From the NCBI GenBank assembly GCA_049516635.1, contig JBEKSX010000083.1:1-13859 (forward strand): 13,859 nucleotides of DNA. The letters are read 5' to 3'. Position 1 is the stretch's first letter; every line of letters starts with the position of its first letter. This stretch comes from JBEKSX01 sp049516635 (lineage in GTDB: Bacteria; Bacteroidota; Ignavibacteria; Tepidaquicellales; OLB5). Below, piece by piece: positions 5,313-12,587 of this stretch. The notes under the pieces are model-generated. The model was not told the origin of the DNA and did no database searches. It worked only from the letters and a program-made list of their open reading frames with translations. Position numbers and translations under genes: made by a program.

Positions 5313-6866
5313 ATGAAACCATTTAAGAACGAATCGTTAACAAATTTTACTAATCCGAAAAATAAAAAGAAATTCGAAGAAGCCATTGCTAAAGTTGAAT
5401 CGGAGCTGGGGAAAGAATATGACCTGCTTATCAACGGAGTGAGATACAAAACAGAGGATAAGCTGAATTCGATGAATCCCTCTAAACCGGGTGAGGTGGT
5501 GGGTATATTCCAGAAAGCAACTCCAGAACTTGCAAACAAAGCCATTGAATCCGCGTATGAAGCATTCAAGACGTGGAAGGATGTTCCGAATGCGAAAAGA
5601 GCGAACTATCTTTTCAAAGCTGCCTCCATCATGAGAAAAAGGAAAGCGGAATTTGCTGCATGGATGGTTTTCGAGACAGGTAAGAACTGGGTGGAAGCCG
5701 ATGCAGACGTAGCAGAAGCTATCGACTTCATGGAATTCTACGGAAGAGAAGCGATAAGGTATTCAAAAGGTCCGAAGCTGACAAAAATAAAAGGAGAAAC
5801 GAATTACCAGGAATACATTCCTCTCGGCGTGGGTATCGTAATCCCTCCGTGGAATTTCCCGCTCGCAATTCTTACGGGTATGACCACAGCTGCAATCGTT
5901 GCAGGCAATACCGTTGTGTTGAAACCATCGAGCGACTCCCCTGCTATCGGAGAGAAGCTTGTTGAGCTATTCGAAGAGATAAAACTCCCCGCTGGAGTAT
6001 TGAATTATGTAACTGGTGCGGGAAGTGCAATTGGTGACCTGCTGGTTTCACACCCGCTCACGAGATTCATTTCCTTCACCGGTTCGAAGGAGGTCGGCTT
6101 GCACATTAATGAGCTCGGTGCAAAACATCAGCCGGGACAGAAATGGATAAAGCGGGTAGCAGCAGAGATGGGCGGAAAAGACTCAATCGTCGTGGATGAA
6201 GAATTATATTCATTTGACGATGCAGTGAACGGCGTTGTTACATCCGCATTCGGGTTTCAGGGACAGAAATGCTCCGCATGCTCCAGGGTTATTGTTTCGG
6301 AGAAGATATACGATAAGTTCGTTGATGCACTGGTTGAGAGAACCAAGAAGATAACCGTAGGGCAGGCAAAAGATAACCCGGGTATGGGTCCCGTAATTAA
6401 TGAAAAAGCACAGAACACTATATTGAATTACATCAATAGAGGAACCGAAGAAGGCGGAAGGCTTGTCTTCGGCGGACAGAAACTTGATGAGGGATATTTT
6501 ATACAGCCGACCATCATCGCAGACGTAAAGCCTGATGCAACGATATCGCAGGAAGAGATCTTCGGACCCGTACTGGCGGTAATCAAGGCAGAGAGCTTCG
6601 AAGATGCTATGCGGATAGCAAATAATACCGAATACGGATTGACCGGTTCAGTTTATTCAAAGAACAAGAAAAAGATAAAGAAAGCCGCAAAAGAATTCTT
6701 TGTGGGTAATCTTTATATGAACAGAAAATGCACGGGAGCGTTGGTAGGTGCGCAGCCTTTCGGCGGATTCAACATGAGCGGAACCTGTTCCAAAGCAGGC
6801 GGTTTTGATTACCTGCTTCTCTTCTCGCAGACGAAGGTCGTGGATGAGAAGGTTGTAAAGAAATAG
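5313..6866 (+). CDS. rocA: L-glutamate gamma-semialdehyde (1-pyrroline-5-carboxylate) dehydrogenase
   Basis: This 517-residue aldehyde dehydrogenase should oxidise glutamate semialdehyde to glutamate with NAD+, the second step of proline (and arginine) breakdown in the cytoplasm. The usual set is present: IPPWNFPLAI with N181, VVLKPSSDSP with K204, FISFTGSKEVG (252-262), AEMGGKD with general base E285, and GFQGQKCSACSR with nucleophile C320. EEIFGPVLAV follows, then the closing QPFGGFNMSGTCSKAGG. Length and the N-terminal helical extension match RocA-type single-domain enzymes rather than PutA. No proline dehydrogenase is next to it, so that gene must be elsewhere. The ATG lacks a Shine-Dalgarno sequence, as for most genes here. 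The stop is TAG; a weak GGATAG/CTATCC stem (6883-6914) follows. Confidence 0.92.
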   Translation: MKPFKNESLTNFTNPKNKKKFEEAIAKVESELGKEYDLLINGVRYKTEDKLNSMNPSKPGEVVGIFQKATPELANKAIESAYEAFKTWKDVPNAKRANYLFKAASIMRKRKAEFAAWMVFETGKNWVEADADVAEAIDFMEFYGREAIRYSKGPKLTKIKGETNYQEYIPLGVGIVIPPWNFPLAILTGMTTAAIVAGNTVVLKPSSDSPAIGEKLVELFEEIKLPAGVLNYVTGAGSAIGDLLVSHPLTRFISFTGSKEVGLHINELGAKHQPGQKWIKRVAAEMGGKDSIVVDEELYSFDDAVNGVVTSAFGFQGQKCSACSRVIVSEKIYDKFVDALVERTKKITVGQAKDNPGMGPVINEKAQNTILNYINRGTEEGGRLVFGGQKLDEGYFIQPTIIADVKPDATISQEEIFGPVLAVIKAESFEDAMRIANNTEYGLTGSVYSKNKKKIKKAAKEFFVGNLYMNRKCTGALVGAQPFGGFNMSGTCSKAGGFDYLLLFSQTKVVDEKVVKK

Positions 6867-6947
6867 CTTTTCAAACGCGTAAGGATAGGTTGCTCAGCCT
6901 TTGGTGGACTATCCCTTTCAAACAGTTGTCTGTGATGGTTTTAAAAT

Positions 6948-7037
6948 CCCCCTTAGTAAAGGGGGTGTCCCGACCTATCGGGACGGGGGTTGTCAATAAA
7001 TAAAGAACCCCCCTACCCCCCTTTCGCTAAGGGGGGA
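6948..7037. repeat. CCCCCTTAG-type interspersed repeat, copy 2
   Basis: CCCCCTTAGTAAAGGGGG (6948-6965) and the inverted GAACCCCCCTACCCCCC ... CTAAGGGGGG (7006-7036) form the family also seen at 3422-3475. The hairpin GTCCCGACCTATCGGGAC (6967-6984) is inserted at the GGGGG/GGGGG junction. The repeat ends about 43 bases before the likely start of the oxidase gene and gives a false PPYPPFAKGG reading-frame extension of it. Confidence 0.7.
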
Positions 7038-7079
7038 CAGAATAAAAGAATATTAATATTAACACTTTTCCTATTCCAT

Positions 7080-8270
7080 TTGTCAAAATACGATGTAATA
7101 ATTGCAGGAGCGGGAATAGTCGGTCTTGCAACTGGTCTCAAGATACTTGAAAAGAAGCCGCAGACCAAACTGCTGATCCTCGAGAAAGAAGATGGTCCCG
7201 CCAGGCATCAATCAGGTCACAACAGCGGGGTGATACATTCGGGAATATACTACAAGCCCGGAAGCCTGAAAGCTACAAACTGCCGCAAAGGATATCAGCA
7301 GCTCCTCGATTTCTGCGATAAGGAAGGTATTAATTACAGCATATGCGGAAAAGTAATATCTGCAACCAGTGAAAAAGAGCTTCCGTATCTTGAAACACTG
7401 TTCGAGAGAGGTATTGCCAACGGTCTGACAAACATCCGGATGATATCGAGAGACGAGCTGAAAGAGTTAGAACCGTATGCATACGGATTGAAAGCAATAC
7501 ATGTCCCCTACACCGGTATAATTGAGTTTAAAGATGTGTGTGCCAGATATGCGGAAATTATAAGCAAGAATGCAGCTATAAACTACAACGAGAAAGTGAA
7601 AAAGATATTCAACCGTGCAGATTCGGTAGAGGTGATCACCGATAAAAATACTTATACTTCACAGTCATTTGTAAATTGCTGCGGTTTGTATTCCGATAAG
7701 GTGGGCAAGCTGGCAGGAAGCGATCATAATATCCGTATTATACCGTTCAGAGGTGAATATTATACCTTGAAAAAAGAGAGAAATTTCATGGTAAATTCAC
7801 TCATATACCCGGTTCCGAATCCTGACTTCCCTTTTCTGGGAGTTCATTTTACAAGAACGATCGACGGTACTGTGGAAGCGGGTCCCAATGCCGTTCTCTC
7901 ATTCAAAAAAGAGGGCTACAACAGAACAAGTTTCAGTATTGCCGATACATACAGAACATTTACATGGCCGGGATTCCAGAAGGTTGCCCTGAAATATTAT
8001 AAAATAGGAATGGGCGAATTCTACAGGTCATTCGTCAAAAATGCATTTGTAAAAGCATTGCAAAAGCTATTGCCTTCAATAACCGAAAGCGATCTCGCCC
8101 CCGGGGGGTCAGGTGTAAGGGCTCAAGCTGTTGATAGAAATGGTAAATTAATTGATGACTTTATTATAGACAGAAAAGAACGTATAATTAACGTACTAAA
8201 TGCTCCGTCACCTGCGGCTACTTCTTCTCTTTCTATAGGTGACACAATCTCTGATGAAATATTAAAATAG
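7080..8270 (+). CDS. lhgO: L-2-hydroxyglutarate oxidase (FAD-dependent)
   Basis: This flavoenzyme of about 396 residues should oxidise L-2-hydroxyglutarate to 2-oxoglutarate, passing electrons to the quinone pool in characterised enzymes. With TTG at 7080 as start the protein begins SKYDVIIAGAGIVGLATG. It has the Rossmann GxGxxG at 10-15, E35 at the end of the second strand for the ribose, and the family hallmark HQSGHNSGVIHSGIYY (43-58). The C-terminal FAD contact region is LAPGGSGVRAQAVDRNG, and the end is SPAATSSLSIGDTISDEI. The frame is open back to TTG at 6990, but those 30 residues are translated repeat (PPYPPFAKGG) and should not be included. The enzyme removes the toxic L-2-HG made by side reactions of malate or lactate dehydrogenase, and returns 2-oxoglutarate to the TCA cycle. 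Confidence 0.9.
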   Translation: MSKYDVIIAGAGIVGLATGLKILEKKPQTKLLILEKEDGPARHQSGHNSGVIHSGIYYKPGSLKATNCRKGYQQLLDFCDKEGINYSICGKVISATSEKELPYLETLFERGIANGLTNIRMISRDELKELEPYAYGLKAIHVPYTGIIEFKDVCARYAEIISKNAAINYNEKVKKIFNRADSVEVITDKNTYTSQSFVNCCGLYSDKVGKLAGSDHNIRIIPFRGEYYTLKKERNFMVNSLIYPVPNPDFPFLGVHFTRTIDGTVEAGPNAVLSFKKEGYNRTSFSIADTYRTFTWPGFQKVALKYYKIGMGEFYRSFVKNAFVKALQKLLPSITESDLAPGGSGVRAQAVDRNGKLIDDFIIDRKERIINVLNAPSPAATSSLSIGDTISDEILK

Positions 8271-8341
8271 GAACCGGTTAAAAAAATAAAATTCATTAAA
8301 AAATTATGTACTGACTAAAATATATTCTCGCAGTTCTAGTC

Positions 8342-8548
8342 ATGTTCTCATTGCTCTTTTGCGGAAGGGTAACCGAAAAGGTAGGAGAAAAAGTGAATGA
8401 GAAGGTAGACGAAAAGATAAACGAGACAATGAAGAAGATAGATTCGGGAATGGGCAATGTAAATCTTGATTCGCTTAAAAAGGCACTTGATTCTCTCAAA
8501 ACTCAGATGGACACTTCGGGGCATAGAGCGGGAAAGAAGATAAAATAA
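8342..8548 (+). CDS. Small putative lipoprotein, start interrupted by an in-frame TGA
   Basis: From ATG 8342 the frame gives 68 residues: MFSLLFCGR, then short repeats rich in E, K and V (EKVGEKVNEKVDEKINE) and an amphipathic segment (SLKKALDSLKTQM) ending in KKIK. LLFC is a lipobox. From 8342 the hydrophobic stretch is too short for a signal peptide, but reading on upstream gives LKYILAVLV and then TGA (8312-8314), TAC and ATG (8306). The natural gene would thus be ATG-TAC-xxx-LKYILAVLVMFSLLFC, with one stop codon at codon 3; a CGA to TGA change would explain it. Either the gene is inactivated, an unusual start is used (CTA 8315 or ATT 8324), or 8342 is used without export. The mature part is probably a short helical or coiled-coil lipoprotein. 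No family is recognised. Confidence 0.5.
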   Translation: MFSLLFCGRVTEKVGEKVNEKVDEKINETMKKIDSGMGNVNLDSLKKALDSLKTQMDTSGHRAGKKIK

Positions 8549-8637
8549 ATTTCTCCCATTCAACAAACACGATCGCGGCTGGGAAGAGATTGATGGAGTA
8601 CAGCTAGTAGGCAAATAATTTTAACTATATAACAAAA

Positions 8638-9849
8638 ATGAAAATACACGAATACCAGGCAAAAGAGATCCTCAAGAAGATGGGCGTTCCTGTACCTGAA
8701 GGAATAGCTATAAAAGAACTATCACAACTTGATAACGCAATTTCATTGCTCCAGTCGAAAGGAGCCCGGCAATTTATGGTGAAAGCACAGATACATGCAG
8801 GGGGAAGAGGAAAAGGAAAGATATACAATCCCGCGAACAGGGACGAATTGATACTCGACGGCGGCGTGAAATTCTGTCCCGATCCGTCTAAAGTAAGAGA
8901 GTATGCGCAGAAGATGATGGGTAATCTTCTGGTCACCCACCAGACAGGTCCCGAAGGAAAGATTATACGCTGTGTTTATATCACACAGGCTTTGGATTTT
9001 GAAAGAGAGCTGTATCTCGGTATCCTGCTGGATAGAGGTGCTGAACGGAACGTAATTATGGCTTCAACGGAAGGCGGGGTAGAGATCGAAAAAGTAGCCG
9101 CCGAGACTCCGGAAAAAATAATAAAAGAATGGATAGATCCTTCAATAGGGTTCCAGACGTTCCAGGCAAAACGGCTGGCATTTGCACTCGGTATGGAAGG
9201 AGAAGTTTATAAGAATTTTATTCCTTTCATAAAACTCCTCTATAAAGCTTATGAAGAAACCGATGCTTCGCTCGTTGAAATAAATCCTCTTGTTATCACA
9301 AAGGACAACAGTGTAATAGCACTAGATGCGAAAATTAACCTTGACGATAACGGACTGTTCAGGCATAAAGAATATGCGGAGCTTCGTGACCTTAATGAAG
9401 AGGAACCGCTCGAAATAGAGGCTTCGAATGCCAACCTTAATTATATCAAACTTGACGGCAATGTGGGATGCATGGTAAATGGTGCTGGGCTCGCAATGGC
9501 AACTATGGATATCATCAAACTCGCTGGCGGTGAGCCTGCAAACTTCCTTGATGTCGGCGGAACGGCATCGGTAGAGACAGTGGAGAAAGGGTTCCAGATC
9601 ATTCTTTCAGATAAAAATGTCAAAGCAATATTGGTTAACATATTCGGAGGAATAGTAAGATGCGATAGAGTTGCAGGAGGGATCATTCAAGCTGCCAAGA
9701 ATATCAATATCAACATTCCGGTTGTTGTCCGGCTTAAAGGCACTAATGCCGAAGAAGCACAAAAAATGCTGAACGAATCAGGGCTTAATTTTAACACCGC
9801 TACTACCTTCAAAGAAGCAGCGGAGAAGGTAACTGCTGCGTTAGCATAG
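8638..9849 (+). CDS. sucC: Succinate-CoA ligase [ADP-forming] subunit beta
   Basis: This 403-residue protein is the beta subunit of succinyl-CoA synthetase, which makes ATP (or GTP) while converting succinyl-CoA to succinate in the TCA cycle. The N-terminal ATP-grasp domain begins MKIHEYQAKEILKKMGVPVPEG and has VKAQIHAGGRGKGKI (48-62), ASTEGGVEIE (142-151) and the metal-binding SLVEINPL (211-218) and LDAKI (229-233). The C-terminal ligase domain has GAGLAMATMD, ANFLDVGGTAS (301-311) and VNIFGGIVRCD (333-343). Length fits, somewhat longer than the E. coli protein (388). sucD is not adjacent, so the alpha subunit must be coded elsewhere. No Shine-Dalgarno precedes the ATG; the leader is AT-rich. 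Confidence 0.95.
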   Translation: MKIHEYQAKEILKKMGVPVPEGIAIKELSQLDNAISLLQSKGARQFMVKAQIHAGGRGKGKIYNPANRDELILDGGVKFCPDPSKVREYAQKMMGNLLVTHQTGPEGKIIRCVYITQALDFERELYLGILLDRGAERNVIMASTEGGVEIEKVAAETPEKIIKEWIDPSIGFQTFQAKRLAFALGMEGEVYKNFIPFIKLLYKAYEETDASLVEINPLVITKDNSVIALDAKINLDDNGLFRHKEYAELRDLNEEEPLEIEASNANLNYIKLDGNVGCMVNGAGLAMATMDIIKLAGGEPANFLDVGGTASVETVEKGFQIILSDKNVKAILVNIFGGIVRCDRVAGGIIQAAKNININIPVVVRLKGTNAEEAQKMLNESGLNFNTATTFKEAAEKVTAALA

Positions 9850-9874
9850 GAAAGAGGTTCCTGATAGCTTTTTT
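9848..9874 (+). terminator. Weak terminator-like hairpin after sucC
   Basis: AGGAA (9848-9852) and TTCCT (9858-9862) form a 5-bp stem overlapping the TAG stop, with a TTTTTT run at 9869-9874. The stem is short and six bases separate it from the T run, so this is only a candidate. Confidence 0.25.
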
Positions 9875-9895
9875 GTGTCATGTCAGGTTGCAAAA

Positions 9896-10035
9896 GTAGC
9901 CCACAGTTTTAACTGTGGGTAGCATACCAAATAATCATTTAACCGTTTCAACGGTTTAAAATAACTAAAGAAACCGTTAAAACGGTTTTGTATCGCAAAA
10001 GAATCATTGTACCCAAGATTGAAATCGTGGGCTAC
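9896..10035. repeat. Nested-hairpin (BIME-like) repeat, copy 2
   Basis: This 140-base second copy of the 3545-3688 element has outer hairpins CCCACAGTTTTAACTGTGGG (9900-9919) and CCCAAGATTGAAATCGTGGG (10012-10031). Its inner hairpins are AACCGTTTCAACGGTT (9941-9956) and AAACCGTTAAAACGGTTT (9971-9988). Relative to copy 1, stem bases change in matched pairs. It sits in the 343-base gap between sucC and gatB, which holds no gene I can support. Confidence 0.8.
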
Positions 10036-10068
10036 CTTTATTATTTAAAATCCGGTTTATTAGCTGAC

Positions 10069-10091
10069 ATGTCAGGTTTCAAACCTGACAT
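10069..10091. repeat. ATGTCAGGTTT palindrome
   Basis: ATGTCAGGTTT and AAACCTGACAT are perfect 11-base arms around a single C. A half copy, CATGTCAGGTT followed by GCAAA, lies at 9879-9894, immediately before the nested-hairpin element. Another small interspersed repeat family is the likeliest identity. Confidence 0.55.
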
Positions 10092-10192
10092 AACACCCTA
10101 TTTCTTTTTAGACTTCCATAAAATATTAAATATGATTAATTTAATCGGCTATAGGGTGGTGAAATTATTATTCATTACTATCCGTATATTAT

Positions 10193-11650
10193 ATGACCGA
10201 TTATTTAGAGAAATATGAACCTGTTATAGGACTTGAGGTCCATGCGCAGATGAAAACCAAGACCAAGGCGTTCTGTTCTTGCTCAACTGAGTTCAGTGCT
10301 CCGCCGAACACGAATATTTGCCCGATATGCCTCGGTCACCCTGGAGTATTGCCTGTCCTGAACAGGAATCTCGTGGAATTCATACTTAGATTAGGGTTAG
10401 CTACCGACTGTAAGATCATGGAAAGATGCATTTTTGCAAGAAAAAATTACTTCTATCCCGATCTACCGAAAGGATACCAGATATCACAGTATGATAAGCC
10501 GATCTGCCATCATGGATATATAGAGATCGGTGGCAATAAAATAGGAATTACAAGGATCCACATGGAAGAGGATTCGGGAAAATCCATTCATGATTTTTCC
10601 GATAATGAAACGCTGGTCGACCTCAACCGGTGCGGGGTTCCGCTGATCGAGATAGTAAGTGAACCCGATATCCGGAGCTTTGAGGAAGCATATAATTACC
10701 TCATCAAGCTCAAACAGCTCGTACAATACCTGGATATATGCGATGGCAATATGGAAGAAGGGAGCTTAAGGTGCGATGCAAACGTCTCGGTCAGATTGAA
10801 AGGCACTGAAAAGTTCGGAATCAATACCGAGGTGAAGAACCTCAACTCTTTCAGGAACGTAGCAGACGCCCTCGAAGCTGAAGCGAGAAGACAGGCAGAA
10901 GTGCTGGAGAACGGGGGCAGGGTAATTCATCAGACCCTGACATACGATGCAAGGACAAAGACGACTTCGCCCATGCGTTCTAAGGAGGAAGCCCACGACT
11001 ACAGGTATTTCCCGGAACCTGACCTGGTAACGGTTCATGTAAGCGAGGAATGGAAAAATAAAGTAATAAAAAATCTCCCTGAGCTTCCAGATAAAAGAAA
11101 GGAACGATTTATAAAAGATTATTCATTACCTTCGTATAATGCAGAGGTTCTTACACAGGATAGAGCGGTTGCAGATTACTTTGAAAAGATTTGCGGAAAC
11201 TTAGATAATAAGAACAGCTTTAAATCCGCAAGCAACTGGGTAATGACGGAAGTTATGAGGATACTGAATGAGGAAAAGATACAAATAACAGATTTCAGGG
11301 TAAGCGAAGAAAACCTTTCATCCCTGATTAAATTAATTGACGAAGGAAAAATTTCTAACAATATTGCAAAAGAGGCGTTTGCTGAAATGCTAAAATACAC
11401 CGATCCTAATGATAAAAGACAGGACCCCGTGCTTATCGTAAAAGAAAAAAATCTGCTCCAGGTATCGGATTCATCGGAAATTGAGAAGATAGTAATGAAA
11501 GTTCTGGAAGATAATCCTGATGAAGTTAAAAGATACAAAAAGGGAGAAACAAAACTGCTCGGATTCTTTGTGGGCAAAGTGATGAAAGAGAGCAAAGGAA
11601 AAGCAAATCCTAAAACAGTTAACGAATTATTAGCTAAAAACTTAAAATAA
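10193..11650 (+). CDS. gatB: Aspartyl/glutamyl-tRNA(Asn/Gln) amidotransferase subunit B
   Basis: This 485-residue GatB is the kinase subunit of GatCAB, which converts Glu-tRNA(Gln) and Asp-tRNA(Asn) to the amidated forms. N-terminal YEPVIGLEVHAQMKTKTKAFCSC leads into the zinc site formed by C28, C30, C43 and C46 (CSC ... CPIC). Diagnostic segments follow: YFYPDLPKGYQISQYDKPI, RIHMEEDSGKSIHD, DLNRCGVPLIEIVSEPDIRS, and TEVKNLNSFRNV. The last 150 residues are the helical, YqeY-like tRNA-binding tail. gatA and gatC are not in the window. The ATG at 10193 gives the expected N-terminus. Translation ends 1 base before tpiA, so the two genes are likely one operon. Confidence 0.95.
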   Translation: MTDYLEKYEPVIGLEVHAQMKTKTKAFCSCSTEFSAPPNTNICPICLGHPGVLPVLNRNLVEFILRLGLATDCKIMERCIFARKNYFYPDLPKGYQISQYDKPICHHGYIEIGGNKIGITRIHMEEDSGKSIHDFSDNETLVDLNRCGVPLIEIVSEPDIRSFEEAYNYLIKLKQLVQYLDICDGNMEEGSLRCDANVSVRLKGTEKFGINTEVKNLNSFRNVADALEAEARRQAEVLENGGRVIHQTLTYDARTKTTSPMRSKEEAHDYRYFPEPDLVTVHVSEEWKNKVIKNLPELPDKRKERFIKDYSLPSYNAEVLTQDRAVADYFEKICGNLDNKNSFKSASNWVMTEVMRILNEEKIQITDFRVSEENLSSLIKLIDEGKISNNIAKEAFAEMLKYTDPNDKRQDPVLIVKEKNLLQVSDSSEIEKIVMKVLEDNPDEVKRYKKGETKLLGFFVGKVMKESKGKANPKTVNELLAKNLK

Positions 11651-11651
11651 T

Positions 11652-12416
11652 ATGACATCAAAAAGACTGATTGCTGCAAACTGGAAAATGAACAAAGGTG
11701 TGGCCGAATCCCAAAAGTTTGCGGAGGAAATCAAGGCATATACAGAGCAGAACAACATTATCAGCTGCGATATTGTTATCTGTCCGCCTTTCACATCACT
11801 CGATGCAGTTCATAAAAAGATTGACGGAACAAAGATAAAGCTCGGGGCACAGAACGTACATTTCGAATCGTGCGGAGCATACACCGGTGAGGTATCCTGT
11901 TCAATGCTGAAGTCATGCGGGTGTGATTATGTAATTATCGGCCACTCCGAACGAAGACAGCTATTCCATGAAACGAATGAGCTGATTAATAAGAAAGTAC
12001 TGAAATCTCTCGATGAAGGATTAATACCCATATTGTGCGTAGGCGAAACTCTTGAAGAGCATCAGGACCATATCACGGAAGCGGTTATTGATGAACAGCT
12101 TAAATCATGCCTGAAGCACGTATCAGCTGAGCAGATTGAACACATCGTCATCGCTTACGAACCTGTCTGGGCAATAGGAACGGGTAAAAATGCTACATCC
12201 CATCAGGCTGAAAGTGTTCACAATTTTATAAGAAAAAAAATTAAAAAATTTACTAACGAAGAAAAAGGAGAACGATTAAGGATAATCTACGGAGGCAGCG
12301 TAAAACCTTCTAATGCCAAGGAATTATTCTCATCCCAATCAATTAATGGCGCTCTTGTAGGCGGGGCATCTCTGGACGAAAAAAGCTTTATCGAGATCAT
12401 CAACTCAGCTTTATAA
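11652..12416 (+). CDS. tpiA: Triosephosphate isomerase
   Basis: This 254-residue TIM-barrel enzyme interconverts dihydroxyacetone phosphate and glyceraldehyde 3-phosphate in glycolysis and gluconeogenesis. All catalytic residues are visible: N10 and K12 in AANWKMN, H98 in VIIGHSERR, E170 in IAYEPVWAIGTG (with the mobile loop 6), plus the phosphate-binding YGGSV (213-217) and GALVGGAS (233-240). Length is normal. The ATG lies 1 base after the gatB stop, which suggests coupled expression even though the two functions are unrelated. No anomaly seen. Confidence 0.97.
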   Translation: MTSKRLIAANWKMNKGVAESQKFAEEIKAYTEQNNIISCDIVICPPFTSLDAVHKKIDGTKIKLGAQNVHFESCGAYTGEVSCSMLKSCGCDYVIIGHSERRQLFHETNELINKKVLKSLDEGLIPILCVGETLEEHQDHITEAVIDEQLKSCLKHVSAEQIEHIVIAYEPVWAIGTGKNATSHQAESVHNFIRKKIKKFTNEEKGERLRIIYGGSVKPSNAKELFSSQSINGALVGGASLDEKSFIEIINSAL

Positions 12417-12435
12417 ATATTAATTTTCCGGGTTA

Positions 12436-12453
12436 ATACCGAATCAGCGGTAT
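12436..12453 (+). terminator. Weak terminator-like hairpin after tpiA
   Basis: ATACCG and CGGTAT form a 6-bp stem with a 6-base loop, followed by CCTTTTAAA. The T run is short, so termination is uncertain. It lies 20 bases after the tpiA stop in a 171-base gap. Confidence 0.35.
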
Positions 12454-12587
12454 CCTTTTAAACCAATTATTAATAAGGAACTGCTATAAGATTCTTTGCA
12501 TTTATAATATTAAGAAACAGCAGTTTACAAATTCAAATTAACCTTAACATATTATTAATTCTTAATTAATCCAAAACATAGCTTATT

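Noticed and set aside
8271..8287. AACCGGTT followed by an A run as a terminator after lhgO
   Set aside because: The palindrome has no loop and the run is A, not T, on the coding strand, so it does not fit an intrinsic terminator for this gene.
8312..8314. TGA reassigned to an amino acid
   Set aside because: All conserved genes are full length with TGG for tryptophan and no in-frame TGA, so the standard code holds; one TGA in a small unproven gene is not enough.
9988..10218. Small + strand open frame before gatB
   Set aside because: Its first part is translated repeat (nested-hairpin element and the ATGTCAGG palindrome) and it overlaps the gatB start out of frame.
11176..11679. Long minus-strand open frame opposite the end of gatB
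   Set aside because: It lies wholly opposite a clear gatB tail and reads as low-complexity serine-rich sequence with no motif; it is an antisense shadow.
12479..12525. AACTGCT/AGCAGTT inverted repeat before the thiolase gene as an operator
   Set aside because: Arms of 7 bases are separated by 33 AT-rich bases, and no second copy exists in the window; chance pairing is likely.
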